This document shows, one piece after another, positions 1 to 7,552 of a stretch of 64,000 nucleotides of DNA. The stretch spans positions 558,001-622,000 of the forward strand of contig NZ_JALGBH010000002.1 in assembly GCF_022809115.1 (NCBI RefSeq), given 5' to 3'. The number at the start of each line of letters is the position of its first letter. The stretch's first letter is position 1. The DNA comes from Pedobacter montanisoli. GTDB lineage: Bacteria > Bacteroidota > Bacteroidia > Sphingobacteriales > Sphingobacteriaceae. The notes beneath the pieces were generated by a model, which was given only the letters and a program-made list of their open reading frames with translations, had not been told where the DNA came from and searched no databases. Made by a program: the position numbers and the translations under genes.

Positions 1-1282
1 TCCAAATATTGATTTCTTCTATAACCAGCTTGATGTTTAATGCTATGATAATCAAAGCGCTGATCCATGCCAATATTTTTGCCCATGTTTTAATGGCAAA
101 CTCTTTCATTTCTTTTTTATCAGAAGTGAAATGGATTAAAGGGATAATGGCAAAGCCCAATTGCAGACTTAATACCACCTGACTTAAGATTAATAAAGCA
201 GATAGAGAATCCTCTCCAAAGTGTAAGATGGTAAAAAAGGCAGGTACAATGGCCAGTAAGCGGGTAATTAATCTTCTTAACCAGGGCTGAATACGTAAGT
301 TTAAATGGCCTTCCATAATGATTTGTCCGGCAAGTGTTCCTGTTACGGTAGAGCTTTGTCCGGCAGCGATTAGTGCAATAGCAAACAGGGCAGGGGCCAC
401 ATTTCCAAAAATATTGGTTAGTAATTTATGGGCATCCTGAATTTCTGCTACTTCATGAAAACCATTTTTATAGAATGCTGCAGCTGCCAATATCAATATG
501 GCAGCATTTACAAAAAAAGCCAGATTTAGCGCTACTGCTGTATCAATAACATTGAATTTAATGGCTTCTTTAATCCCTTTTCGGTCTCTTTCAAATTTAC
601 GGGTCTGTACCAGTGATGAATGCAGGTATAAATTGTGAGGCATTACCGTAGCACCGATAATACCAATGGCTATGTACAATGCTTCGCCGCCTAACATTGA
701 GGGTTCAAATCCTTTGATGACTTCTTTAACCGAAGGTTCTACAATGAACATTTCTACTAAAAAAGAGAGACCTACAATAGATACCATGCCTATAATAAAG
801 GCTTCCATCTTACGCATTCCTTTGTTTAGAAGGAATAAGAGTAAAATGGTGTCTAAAATGGTAATGGATATCCCCCAGATTAAAGGTAATCCAAAAAGTA
901 GGTTCAAACCTATGGCCATTCCTATGATTTCGGCCAGATCGCAGGCAATAATAGCCGTTTGAGCTAAAAAGAACAAAGGAAAATTGACCCATTTGGGATA
1001 GGCATTTCTAGAAGCTTGGGCGAGGTCTAATCCGCGTACAATTCCTAATCTTGCACTGAGCGACTGCAACAAAAGCGCAATCAAATTAGACATAAGCAAT
1101 ACCCAGATCAGTTGATAGCCAAATTTACTTCCGCCGGCAATGTCGGTAGCCCAGTTGCCCGGGTCCATATAACCTACACTTACCAGATAAGCCGGACCTA
1201 AAAAGGCCAATATTTTTCGCCACCCCTTCTTTTCGGTGGTGATGCTTTCATGTACTTCGCTTAATGATTTTTTGTCGCTCAT
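1..1282 (-). CDS. mntH: Nramp-family Mn2+/divalent metal transporter MntH (C-terminus cut by window edge)
   Basis: Inner-membrane proton-coupled divalent metal importer, most likely for manganese. About 427 residues are visible, and the frame is still open at base 1, so the C-terminus lies outside. Family-defining metal-site motifs are present: DPGN at residues 40-43 in the first transmembrane helix and MPHNLYLH from residue 214 in helix 6. The rest is a run of hydrophobic helices. The ATG (1280-1282) overlaps the TGA of the upstream DtxR-type regulator (1279-1281), so the two are translationally coupled in one operon. The regulator partner supports a manganese role over iron, but substrate cannot be settled from sequence alone. 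The family call is near certain. Confidence 0.95.
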   Translation of the reverse strand, partial: MSDKKSLSEVHESITTEKKGWRKILAFLGPAYLVSVGYMDPGNWATDIAGGSKFGYQLIWVLLMSNLIALLLQSLSARLGIVRGLDLAQASRNAYPKWVNFPLFFLAQTAIIACDLAEIIGMAIGLNLLFGLPLIWGISITILDTILLLFLLNKGMRKMEAFIIGMVSIVGLSFLVEMFIVEPSVKEVIKGFEPSMLGGEALYIAIGIIGATVMPHNLYLHSSLVQTRKFERDRKGIKEAIKFNVIDTAVALNLAFFVNAAILILAAAAFYKNGFHEVAEIQDAHKLLTNIFGNVAPALFAIALIAAGQSSTVTGTLAGQIIMEGHLNLRIQPWLRRLITRLLAIVPAFFTILHFGEDSLSALLILSQVVLSLQLGFAIIPLIHFTSDKKEMKEFAIKTWAKILAWISALIIIALNIKLVIEEINIW

Positions 1283-1929
1283 TTTGAAACTAAGATATGT
1301 TTGGCCACTTCTCTGCTGATTACAATTTTTTGCCCTTCAATTTGTAGTTCAACAGAACCGTCAAAGTCAATCACTTCAATAATTTTAATACGTTTACCTA
1401 AAGTAAGTCCTAATTTTTCGAGGTGTTTGAGAAAAGGAGAGGAATGTTCGCTTACCCCGGTTATGGTACCCTCATCATTGGTTTTTAATTTGGTAAGCTT
1501 AATAAATGAAAGTGCAGCAAAATTTCCGTTTTTATCAGGAATAGGATCGCCATGAGGATCTACTTTTGGAAATTCAAGAAAGGCATCTAATCTTTCTACG
1601 AGTAAATTAGATTTGATGTGCTCTAATTCTTCTGCCACTTCATGTACCTCATCCCATTTAAAATTTAATTTTTCTACCAGGAAAACTTCCCAAAGTCTGT
1701 GCTTACGAACAATATCTATAGCTGTTTTAGCACCTTGTGGTGTTAGGGTTACGCCTTGGTACTTTACATAATCTACCAATTCTTTTTCAGCCAAACGTTT
1801 GATCATGTCTGTAACAGAAGCCGCCTTTGTTTGCATGCGATCTGCAATGGCATTGGTTTGCACAGGATTTTGGTCTTGCGACAGGTGATATATGATTTTA
1901 AGATAGTTTTCTTCGGTAAAGGACTGCAT
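1279..1929 (-). CDS. mntR: DtxR/MntR-family metal-dependent transcriptional regulator
   Basis: A 216-aa metal-sensing repressor. Residues 1-65 form the winged helix (SFTEENYLKIIYHLSQ, then a recognition helix around TKAASVTDMIKRL). Residues 66-140 are the metal-binding and dimerisation domain (for example HRLWEVFLVEKL, then EVAEELEHI). Residues 150-216 form a FeoA/SH3-like C-terminal domain (LGLTLGKRIKI...ISREVAKHILV). It is first in an operon with the Nramp transporter through an ATGA overlap, which suggests control of Mn2+ uptake. A perfect inverted repeat sits just upstream (1949-1966) and is a likely autoregulatory operator. Length and domain order are normal for the family. Mn rather than Fe specificity is inferred from the neighbour. 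Confidence 0.93.
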   Translation of the reverse strand: MQSFTEENYLKIIYHLSQDQNPVQTNAIADRMQTKAASVTDMIKRLAEKELVDYVKYQGVTLTPQGAKTAIDIVRKHRLWEVFLVEKLNFKWDEVHEVAEELEHIKSNLLVERLDAFLEFPKVDPHGDPIPDKNGNFAALSFIKLTKLKTNDEGTITGVSEHSSPFLKHLEKLGLTLGKRIKIIEVIDFDGSVELQIEGQKIVISREVAKHILVSK

Positions 1930-1948
1930 TTTATTTATCTAATTTAAA

Positions 1949-1966
1949 TTTTAGACAAATCTAAAA
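1949..1966. promoter_or_regulatory. Candidate MntR operator (inverted repeat)
   Basis: A perfect palindrome TTTTAGA-N4-TCTAAAA lies 20-37 bp upstream of the mntR start. DtxR-family repressors bind such short A/T-rich dyads over their own promoters. The link to MntR is inferred from position only. Confidence 0.55.
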
Positions 1967-2017
1967 AATAGTTTGTAGAATTTATGATAAAATAAAAGAG
2001 GTTTTTAAGAATAATAT

Positions 2018-2048
2018 TTTGTTTGTTTAGTTCCGAATACTACTTTTG
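2018..2048 (+). promoter_or_regulatory. Bacteroidota-type promoter for the Lrp/AsnC gene
   Basis: TTTG at 2018-2021 and TACTTTTG at 2041-2048 match the Bacteroidota -33/-7 consensus (TTTG and TAnnTTTG) with 19 bp between them. The start codon follows 20 bp after the -7 element, giving a short 5' leader. Confidence 0.6.
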
Positions 2049-2068
2049 CAAAGTATATAACCAAACTT

Positions 2069-2539
2069 ATGGCAGCAGAACTAGATAAAATTGATTTTAA
2101 AATCTTAAAGCTATTACAGGAAAATGGCAGAATAACCAATTTATTGTTATCTCAGGAAATAGGTTTATCGCCTGCACCTACTTTAGAAAGGGTGCGTAAA
2201 CTTGAAATGGCAGGATATATCAAAAGTTACCATGCTTTGGTTGATGAAGAAAAACTGGGCTTAGGTATAAAGACTTTTATACAGATCCAGTTAGATTTTC
2301 ATAAAAATAACACGATTCAAACTTTTTTGGATGAGGTAAACCAGATTAAAGAGGTTACCGAGTGTCATCACGTTACCGGACAAGCAGATTTTTTACTTAA
2401 GGTGTATGTAAGTGATATTAAAGCTTATGAGCGCTTAATTATGGATAAAATCAGCAAGATTTCTGTGGTAAAGACTTTTCAAACCATGATGATCATGTCA
2501 ACTACCAAAAAAGAACCTATTGTTCCTTTGGAGTATTAA
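2069..2539 (+). CDS. Lrp/AsnC-family transcriptional regulator
   Basis: A 156-aa leucine-responsive-type regulator. Residues 1-60 are the AsnC-type helix-turn-helix (LDKIDFKILKLLQENGRITNL, then LSPAPTLERVRKLE). Residues 65-145 are the RAM ligand-binding domain (ECHHVTGQADFLLKVYVSD is the typical strand-turn). Such proteins sense amino acids and act on transport or catabolic genes, but the effector and targets are not visible here. It is transcribed divergently from mntR-mntH behind its own promoter and has no operon partner; the next 270 bp carry only hairpin repeats. Confidence 0.93.
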   Translation: MAAELDKIDFKILKLLQENGRITNLLLSQEIGLSPAPTLERVRKLEMAGYIKSYHALVDEEKLGLGIKTFIQIQLDFHKNNTIQTFLDEVNQIKEVTECHHVTGQADFLLKVYVSDIKAYERLIMDKISKISVVKTFQTMMIMSTTKKEPIVPLEY

Positions 2540-2716
2540 GTTTTTGGGTATTATTTTTACCACCTGAGAATTCTAAGATATATTAAGAAGTCTATTTTCT
2601 TATAAGATAGCTCGGTAGTACTCATTTACAAACGGTTTTTTACCTGCTTGTGTGATATTGGTGCAATTAAAATTAATTAATAGTCCTTTTGGAGCTTTTA
2701 GTGCCTACTTTTTACG

Positions 2717-2780
2717 TCATGCTGAATTTATTTCAGCATCTTGTTCTTGAATATAGACCCTGAAACAAGTTCAGGGTGAC
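2717..2780. repeat. Dispersed intergenic hairpin repeat, copy 1
   Basis: Two small palindromes stand side by side: one at 2717-2740 (GTCATGCTGAA...TTTCAGCAT) and CCCTGAA-N5-TTCAGGG at 2758-2776 followed by GTGAC. The second recurs nearly unchanged at 7481-7499, 15144-15162 and 53975-53992, always between genes, so this is a chromosomal repeat family that probably folds in RNA or DNA. Confidence 0.75.
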
Positions 2781-2811
2781 GTTAATGGGAGAAATGGTTA
2801 ACAATTTATAT

Positions 2812-3486
2812 TTAAACCTGCCAGTTAATAGGTTGTTTACCTTCCTGTTCTAAAATCTGGTTGGTTTTGCTAAAAGGTTTTGAACCAAAAAATCCGCTAT
2901 AAGCCGAAAAAGGAGAGGGGTGAGCAGATTTGATGATAAAATGCTTGCTCTTATCTATAAGGACTTCTTTTTGTTTGGCATAATTACCCCAAAGAATAAA
3001 TACCAATCCTGTTTTTTTTGCTGATAAAACCCTGATTACCTGATCGGTAAATTGCTCCCATCCCTTATTCTGGTGCGAGCCGGCTGTATTGGCTCTTACT
3101 GTTAAGGTGGCATTTAATAACAATACGCCCTGATCGGCCCACGAAGTAAGGTCGCCATGAGCAGGTATCTTAAAATCAGGAAACTCATCTGCAAGTTCTT
3201 TATAGATATTTTTTAAAGAGGGTGGAGGTGTAATACCTTTTTGAACTGAAAAAGAAAGACCATGTGCCTGGTTTACACCATGATAAGGATCCTGTCCCAA
3301 AATCACCACTTTTACCTTATCGAAAGGGGTATGCTTAAAAGCATTAAATATATCAGCGCTTTTAGGAAAAACGGTGAAGCCTTTCTGTTTTTCACTTAAC
3401 AAAAAGGCTTTTAATTCTTTCATGTAAGGCTGGTCAAATTCGTCTTTAAGCACTGCTAACCAGCTGCTTTCTAATTCTACAGCCAA
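2812..3486 (-). CDS. ung: Uracil-DNA glycosylase (family 1, UDG)
   Basis: Removes uracil from DNA as the first step of base excision repair. The 224-aa length is typical. Motifs: GQDPYHG at residues 64-70 with the catalytic Asp66, LLLN at 122-125 with the uracil-binding Asn, and HPSP at 189-192 with the catalytic His followed by the DNA-inserting loop. The start appears to be TTG, three bases after the TAG stop of the upstream thioredoxin-like gene. The N-terminus it gives (AVELESSWLAVL) aligns with the usual start of the family, and there is no ATG nearby, so translation is probably coupled to the upstream gene. Confidence 0.97.
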   Translation of the reverse strand: MAVELESSWLAVLKDEFDQPYMKELKAFLLSEKQKGFTVFPKSADIFNAFKHTPFDKVKVVILGQDPYHGVNQAHGLSFSVQKGITPPPSLKNIYKELADEFPDFKIPAHGDLTSWADQGVLLLNATLTVRANTAGSHQNKGWEQFTDQVIRVLSAKKTGLVFILWGNYAKQKEVLIDKSKHFIIKSAHPSPFSAYSGFFGSKPFSKTNQILEQEGKQPINWQV

Positions 3487-3488
3487 AA

Positions 3489-4007
3489 CTATTTGGTTTT
3501 TGCGGTTAATATTTCTTTCATGTCTATTTCTAATGACTTTTTAGGAGATTCGGTTATTCTTCCCAATTCCTGCCCTTTTTTGTCGAAGAAAATGAAGGTA
3601 GGCACACGCTCAATTTTAAGGTTATCGATCAAGCCGTTTTCTGCTTTTTTATTGCCATCTACACAAATAAAAGTGATGTTCTTGTCAATATGTAAGGCAT
3701 CGGCAATCTTAATGAAATGCGGAACCTGAAATTTACTATCGCCACACCATGTACCCATTACTACGGTAATCTTTTTATCGCCTGCTAATTTTTTAAGGTC
3801 TTTTAATTGGGTAGAATCTACTTTATAGTTCTCGTAATTAACATCATAACTGGCCTTAAATTCAGGGAAATTTATAATACCTTCTCTTGTACATTGGTTT
3901 AACATAACTTCTTTATGTTTAATCTGGTCTTCAATTTTTTTATTTAACTCTTGTGCACTGGCGGTAAAGCCTATAAAAGACAAGAGGATTAGTAATTTGT
4001 TTTTCAT
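3489..4007 (-). CDS. Exported thioredoxin-like protein with a WCGDS active site
   Basis: I chose the ATG at 4007 because it begins a clear signal peptide (MKNKLLILLSFIGFTASAQ); a longer reading to 4043 only adds polar residues in front. The mature part is a thioredoxin fold with W87-C88-G89-D90-S91 where the family usually has CxxC, so it has a single active-site cysteine and is probably not a dithiol oxidoreductase. The cis-proline loop is visible (ERVPTFIFFD). It is the first gene of a two-gene unit with ung (2 bp gap). The thioredoxin call is safe; partner and substrate are unknown. Confidence 0.85.
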   Translation of the reverse strand: MKNKLLILLSFIGFTASAQELNKKIEDQIKHKEVMLNQCTREGIINFPEFKASYDVNYENYKVDSTQLKDLKKLAGDKKITVVMGTWCGDSKFQVPHFIKIADALHIDKNITFICVDGNKKAENGLIDNLKIERVPTFIFFDKKGQELGRITESPKKSLEIDMKEILTAKTK

Positions 4008-4088
4008 CTTTATTTTTTCGTTTAATTTACAATTAAAACTCAATTATGTGCAACAGAAAAGCGATATTTGCACAAATATTAAAAAACT

Positions 4089-4634
4089 ATGTCAAATTTA
4101 ATACGTCTAATTATTGGTTTTGCTTTGGTAGGTGCTGCAGTAGCATTATTTATTTTTGGTCATTGGGGTTGGGGTTTATTAGCGGTATTTTTTAGTATAT
4201 GTTTATTCGTTACTTACTTCTATAATGAAAATATGCTGATTGCACAATGGTATTTGCGTAAAGACAATATGGATAAAGCCGCTGTATTTTTAGGCAGAAT
4301 TACCAATTACGAAACACAGCTTAACAGAATGCAGCATGGTTATTTTAACCTGTTGATCGGTTTAATAGAATCAAGAACTGCACCTATGAAATCTGAAAAA
4401 TATTTTAAGGCAGCTTTAAATCTTGGATTGCATATGGATCATAACATTGCCTTGGCTAAATTGAGTTTAGCAGGTATTGCTATGGCTAAAAGAAATAAAC
4501 GTGAGGCTCAAATGTATTTAGCAGACGCTAAAAAAGCCGATAAAAATAAATTATTAGCTGATCAGATCAAGCAAATGAAAGACCAGTTGGGTATGTTAGA
4601 CAGGCAAACTCAAGTGCGTTACAGTCACAGATAA
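4089..4634 (+). CDS. Membrane protein with two transmembrane helices and a TPR-like cytosolic tail
   Basis: A 181-aa protein of unknown function. Residues 5-45 form two closely spaced hydrophobic helices (LIRLIIGFALVGAAVALFIF, then WGLLAVFFSICLFVTYF). The remainder is alpha-helical with TPR-like spacing (AAVFLGRI..., YFKAALNLGL, ALAKLSLAGIAMAKRNKREAQ), so it probably holds a partner at the inner membrane. It lies alone between a divergent gene and a strong terminator. I do not recognise a named family. Confidence 0.75.
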   Translation: MSNLIRLIIGFALVGAAVALFIFGHWGWGLLAVFFSICLFVTYFYNENMLIAQWYLRKDNMDKAAVFLGRITNYETQLNRMQHGYFNLLIGLIESRTAPMKSEKYFKAALNLGLHMDHNIALAKLSLAGIAMAKRNKREAQMYLADAKKADKNKLLADQIKQMKDQLGMLDRQTQVRYSHR

Positions 4635-4656
4635 AATATTAAGCACAAATGAATTT

Positions 4657-4690
4657 AAAACCGGTTAGTTTAAATCTGACCGGTTTTTTT
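4657..4690 (+). terminator. Rho-independent terminator
   Basis: AAACCGGT...ACCGGTTT hairpin followed by a T-run, directly after the TPR-like membrane gene. Confidence 0.85.
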
Positions 4691-4905
4691 TATTTATCGC
4701 AAAGTCTGTCAAAATTTTCATCAAAATGACTTTCATGTGCTTTGCTGATGATATCGCTGTCATCCTCTTCATAACTCTTTTTAAAGAAGAGTTCTTCTGC
4801 TTGTATGCGTTTGATCAATTGTCTAATCAGGGAAAGGTCAAAAGCTTCACGACTTAATTTTATGCAATATTCTTTGTCGGTAATTTCTATACTCGAAGTA
4901 TTCAT
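4690..4905 (-). CDS. Small acidic hypothetical protein
   Basis: A 71-aa protein if read from the ATG at 4905 (MNTSSIEITDKEYCIKL). An in-frame ATG at 4941 would add 12 residues but falls inside the terminator hairpin of the preceding gene, so I prefer the shorter form. The protein is charged and helical (REAFDLSLIRQLIKRIQAEE, then an acidic EEDDSD stretch). No signal peptide or membrane segment is visible. It resembles small antitoxin-type proteins only in size and charge; I assign no function. Confidence 0.6.
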   Translation of the reverse strand: MNTSSIEITDKEYCIKLSREAFDLSLIRQLIKRIQAEELFFKKSYEEDDSDIISKAHESHFDENFDRLCDK

Positions 4906-4931
4906 AGCATTCTTTTTATTACCTAAAATTA

Positions 4932-4966
4932 AAAAAGGCATACGATAGTAAGTTTAGCATGCCTTT
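4932..4966 (-). terminator. Terminator of the VOC gene (minus strand)
   Basis: AAAGGCAT...ATGCCTTT inverted repeat that runs into a T-rich tract on the minus strand, just past the VOC-family gene. Confidence 0.7.
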
Positions 4967-4998
4967 ATGTTTTTGTTATGATTATGTTAACCCCTGTG

Positions 4999-5370
4999 TT
5001 AATGCGCGATAACCTGACAGGCCTCGAGTACATTTCCATCTGGATCATAAAAGAAGAAATACCTTACATGATCGTCTTGAAGAATCTCATCAACCTCAAC
5101 ATCTTTAAGTTCAAGTTTTGCTCTAAGCAGATCTGCATTGGGTGTTTTAAAGATAGGGTAAGCTGCAGTTTTCTTATTGATTTCTATCGGTTCTTTGGTT
5201 TGCCATAGGGTAATACTTACTGCACTGTTGGTATCTAATACCACTAAGTTTAAACCTTCATCTTCCCATAGAGCGCTTAATTCTAATTTTTCTTTGTACC
5301 AAGTTGCTGCTTTTCTAATAGATGACACACGTATAATTATGGTATCAATTCCCTGTAAAAGTTCTTTCAT
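4999..5370 (-). CDS. VOC/glyoxalase-superfamily protein
   Basis: A 123-aa protein with the paired beta-alpha-beta-beta-beta units of the vicinal oxygen chelate fold: IDTIIIRVSSIRKAATWYKEKL at the start and RYFFFYDPDGNVLEAC at the end, the latter the common closing strand carrying a metal-ligand Glu. The family includes glyoxalases, dioxygenases and antibiotic-binding proteins, and substrate cannot be read from this sequence. It is monocistronic with its own terminator. Confidence 0.85.
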   Translation of the reverse strand: MKELLQGIDTIIIRVSSIRKAATWYKEKLELSALWEDEGLNLVVLDTNSAVSITLWQTKEPIEINKKTAAYPIFKTPNADLLRAKLELKDVEVDEILQDDHVRYFFFYDPDGNVLEACQVIAH

Positions 5371-5546
5371 GATGATTTAGGTTAATATGTGATAAGGATC
5401 ATTAGATATAAACACTCAAATTGCTTAATTGATTACTTTAAAAATTCAGAATGACAGATTATGAGCTTTTCGGGAAGCTTCTACTCGAAAATAAGCATTT
5501 AGATTGATTTACAAAACTATATGTTGTAAATCAATCTTGTTCGCAG

Positions 5547-6023
5547 TTATTTTACTTTTTTCATCGGAAATGTTTGTTTTCTTAACTGTCCGTTTCTTGT
5601 GCCTGAGATTTCGGCTACCAGTGAATCTGGTTTGATCTTGGTATAGGTAATAAGCTGAGGAAAATCATGTTGCGGATTTTCAAAAACAAGCTGTGTATCT
5701 GAAAGCGTTTTTAAAGCAAATTTTACGGGTTTTCCATCATTCTGATTTTTAACCGTTGGAATATAGAATAAACCATTACCTTCAGCTACTAAACGTAAGG
5801 TTTCAAATACGATTGTATCTTTTTCTTTAAGCATATAGCTTTTGCCTGCAAGTTCATGCTTACCTGCTTTTTTCCACTCTTCGTAAAGGTTTCCTCTTGA
5901 AGTTTTATTTTCCCAGGTACCTGTAAGCCATTCTGCCTTTTTGATTTGCGATTGCGCATATGCACTATAACTGCATAACATGATCAATCCTGTAAGCACC
6001 ATACTGTAGTTTGTTTTTTTCAT
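5547..6023 (-). CDS. Exported DUF6265-like protein
   Basis: Read from the ATG at 6023 it starts with a signal peptide (MKKTNYSMVLTGLIMLCSYSAYAQ) and gives about 158 residues; the frame is open to 6101, but that extension would bury the signal. The mature part begins KKAEWLTGTWENKTSRGNLYEEW and contains FENPQHDFPQLITY, both typical of a lipocalin-like beta-barrel family found in Bacteroidota and annotated as DUF6265. Function unknown, probably periplasmic. It is adjacent to the AraC gene on the same strand. Confidence 0.75.
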   Translation of the reverse strand: MKKTNYSMVLTGLIMLCSYSAYAQSQIKKAEWLTGTWENKTSRGNLYEEWKKAGKHELAGKSYMLKEKDTIVFETLRLVAEGNGLFYIPTVKNQNDGKPVKFALKTLSDTQLVFENPQHDFPQLITYTKIKPDSLVAEISGTRNGQLRKQTFPMKKVK

Positions 6024-6112
6024 GATGATTAGATTTAAATTTTCTTTCACAAAGAAAAACAGAGGGTCAATCTTGAAATTGTAAAATTGCGACAAGACCA
6101 TTAGAATTCATT

Positions 6113-6925
6113 TTAATCTTTATAAAATAAGGCAGATAATTTTAGATTGTCGTTGTAGAATTCTTTGGGTGTTAAGCCGGTAAACTCTTTAAAATCTTTG
6201 ATAAAATGGGCTTGGTCATAGTATTCAGCTTCATAAGCCAAATGTGTAAAACTGGCAAACTGTTTATTCAACAATAGTTTAAGTGTAGCTTGTAATCTTA
6301 TTGTTTTTGAAAGCTGCTTAGGGCTTAAACCTATAGCCAGTGCAAAATTCCGTTCCAGCTTTCTACGGTTTATATTTTGTTGCTCAGAAATTTCATGAAT
6401 ACTAAGTTGTCCGTTGGCGGTAATAATGGTATCTACTACAGATTTTACAATGTCGTTAATTACATCAGTATTTGCTAAATATTCGCTTAGAAAGGTTTCT
6501 ATAAGTGTAATTCGTTTATGGGTTGTAGATGCGGTTAGTATTTTTTGGGCAATATCATTTCCTTTCTCTCCAAATAATTCAGTTAAAGGAACGGCACGGT
6601 TTTCCATCGTTTTTATGGGAATGGTGGCAAATGGTGTAAAGCCTTCGGGATGAAAACGTATGGCAAAAATGCCTGTTGCTCCGGTAGGTTCTATTTCAAG
6701 AGGTTGAGATAGCTGCCCAAAAACGAAACAACGGGGCTGTATGATACTGGTTGCTTTACCGGTGTATTGTCTATACAGATCTCCATAATGAAAAATCATT
6801 TCCATGCAACCATCTGGAACAATGGTTTGCTTCTGTGCTTTTTCTTCTTCAGGACTTTCAAGTGTCCAATAGCATTTTATAAATGCGCTTAGATCTGTAT
6901 GTGGTCTGTAAGTCTGGTATTCCAA
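6113..6925 (-). CDS. AraC-family transcriptional regulator with DUF6597-like N-terminal domain
   Basis: A 270-aa regulator. Residues 1-130 form a beta-rich sensor domain of the DUF6597 type (TYRPHTDLSAFIKCYWTLE, then VPDGCMEMIFHYGD, then FAIRFHPEGF). Residues 160-260 carry the two helix-turn-helix units of AraC (ISEQQNINRRKLERNFALAIG, then AYEAEYYDQAHFIKDFKEFTG). The only plausible start is TTG at 6925, three bases after the stop of the upstream GNAT gene, so translation is probably coupled. It may respond to a small molecule handled by the GNAT enzyme, but that is speculation from adjacency. Confidence 0.9.
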   Translation of the reverse strand: MEYQTYRPHTDLSAFIKCYWTLESPEEEKAQKQTIVPDGCMEMIFHYGDLYRQYTGKATSIIQPRCFVFGQLSQPLEIEPTGATGIFAIRFHPEGFTPFATIPIKTMENRAVPLTELFGEKGNDIAQKILTASTTHKRITLIETFLSEYLANTDVINDIVKSVVDTIITANGQLSIHEISEQQNINRRKLERNFALAIGLSPKQLSKTIRLQATLKLLLNKQFASFTHLAYEAEYYDQAHFIKDFKEFTGLTPKEFYNDNLKLSALFYKD

Positions 6926-6928
6926 GGT

Positions 6929-7384
6929 TTAACAGGCTTTGTTTTTCTGGATATTTTTCCAGTTTTGTGCGGTCATTTCAAATTTTACTTCGCCTTTTCC
7001 GTGGGTTCCAACAACAATCCAGCCTGATTTCTGGTAAAAGGTTTCTGCACGGGTATGAGGAGCAGTGCCCAGCCATACGGTAGCATCAGTTTGTGTAAAG
7101 TACCAATTGAGCATGGTATCATGTAATTTCCTGCCAATTCCTTGTTGATCAAAATCAGGATGTACAAATAAGGCCCAGATGTTATTTTCTTCCAGATCCA
7201 CAATAGAGAAACCTACTATTTTACCATCTGTTTCGCACACCCAGCCTTTACCTCTCATGGTCATAAAGTCTTCGCAATCCTGATCTGTAACCAAATTGGG
7301 GTTAGAAAGCATATTTTCTTTAACCGCGTTTCTTACGAACTGTATTTGTTTAATATCGCTGATTAAGGCTTCTCTTATTTTCAT
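6929..7384 (-). CDS. GNAT-family N-acetyltransferase
   Basis: A 151-aa acetyl-CoA-dependent acyltransferase. The order is that of GNAT: alpha1 (REALISDIKQIQFVRNAV), the strand pair WVCETDGKIVGFSIVD, then LFVHPDFDQQGIGRKLHDTML, where QQGIGRK is the acetyl-CoA pyrophosphate loop, and the C-terminal FYQKSGWIVVG. Substrate unknown. It is the first gene of a likely pair with the AraC regulator. Confidence 0.92.
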   Translation of the reverse strand: MKIREALISDIKQIQFVRNAVKENMLSNPNLVTDQDCEDFMTMRGKGWVCETDGKIVGFSIVDLEENNIWALFVHPDFDQQGIGRKLHDTMLNWYFTQTDATVWLGTAPHTRAETFYQKSGWIVVGTHGKGEVKFEMTAQNWKNIQKNKAC

Positions 7385-7444
7385 CAGATTAAGTGTTTGG
7401 TTGTATTAAATATATAAAATAAAAGGGTATTCAACAGCATCATC

Positions 7445-7501
7445 GTCATTCCGTATTCGATACGGAATCTTACATCAAGATCCTGAAACAAGTTCAGGAT
7501 G
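7445..7501. repeat. Dispersed intergenic hairpin repeat, copy 2
   Basis: A palindrome at 7445-7469 (GTCATTCCGTAT...ATACGGAATC) is followed by TCCTGAAACAAGTTCAGGA at 7481-7499 and GAC. The second half is the same element as at 2758-2776. It fills the gap between lysS and the GNAT gene. Confidence 0.75.
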
Positions 7502-7552
7502 ACGAAAAAGACTTTTGAATACCCTTTAATAAGAGTTTGAGGTAATGAAGGT

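Noticed and set aside
666..962. 98-codon plus-strand frame opposite mntH
   Set aside because: It lies entirely within the Nramp gene on the other strand, whose motifs are clear.
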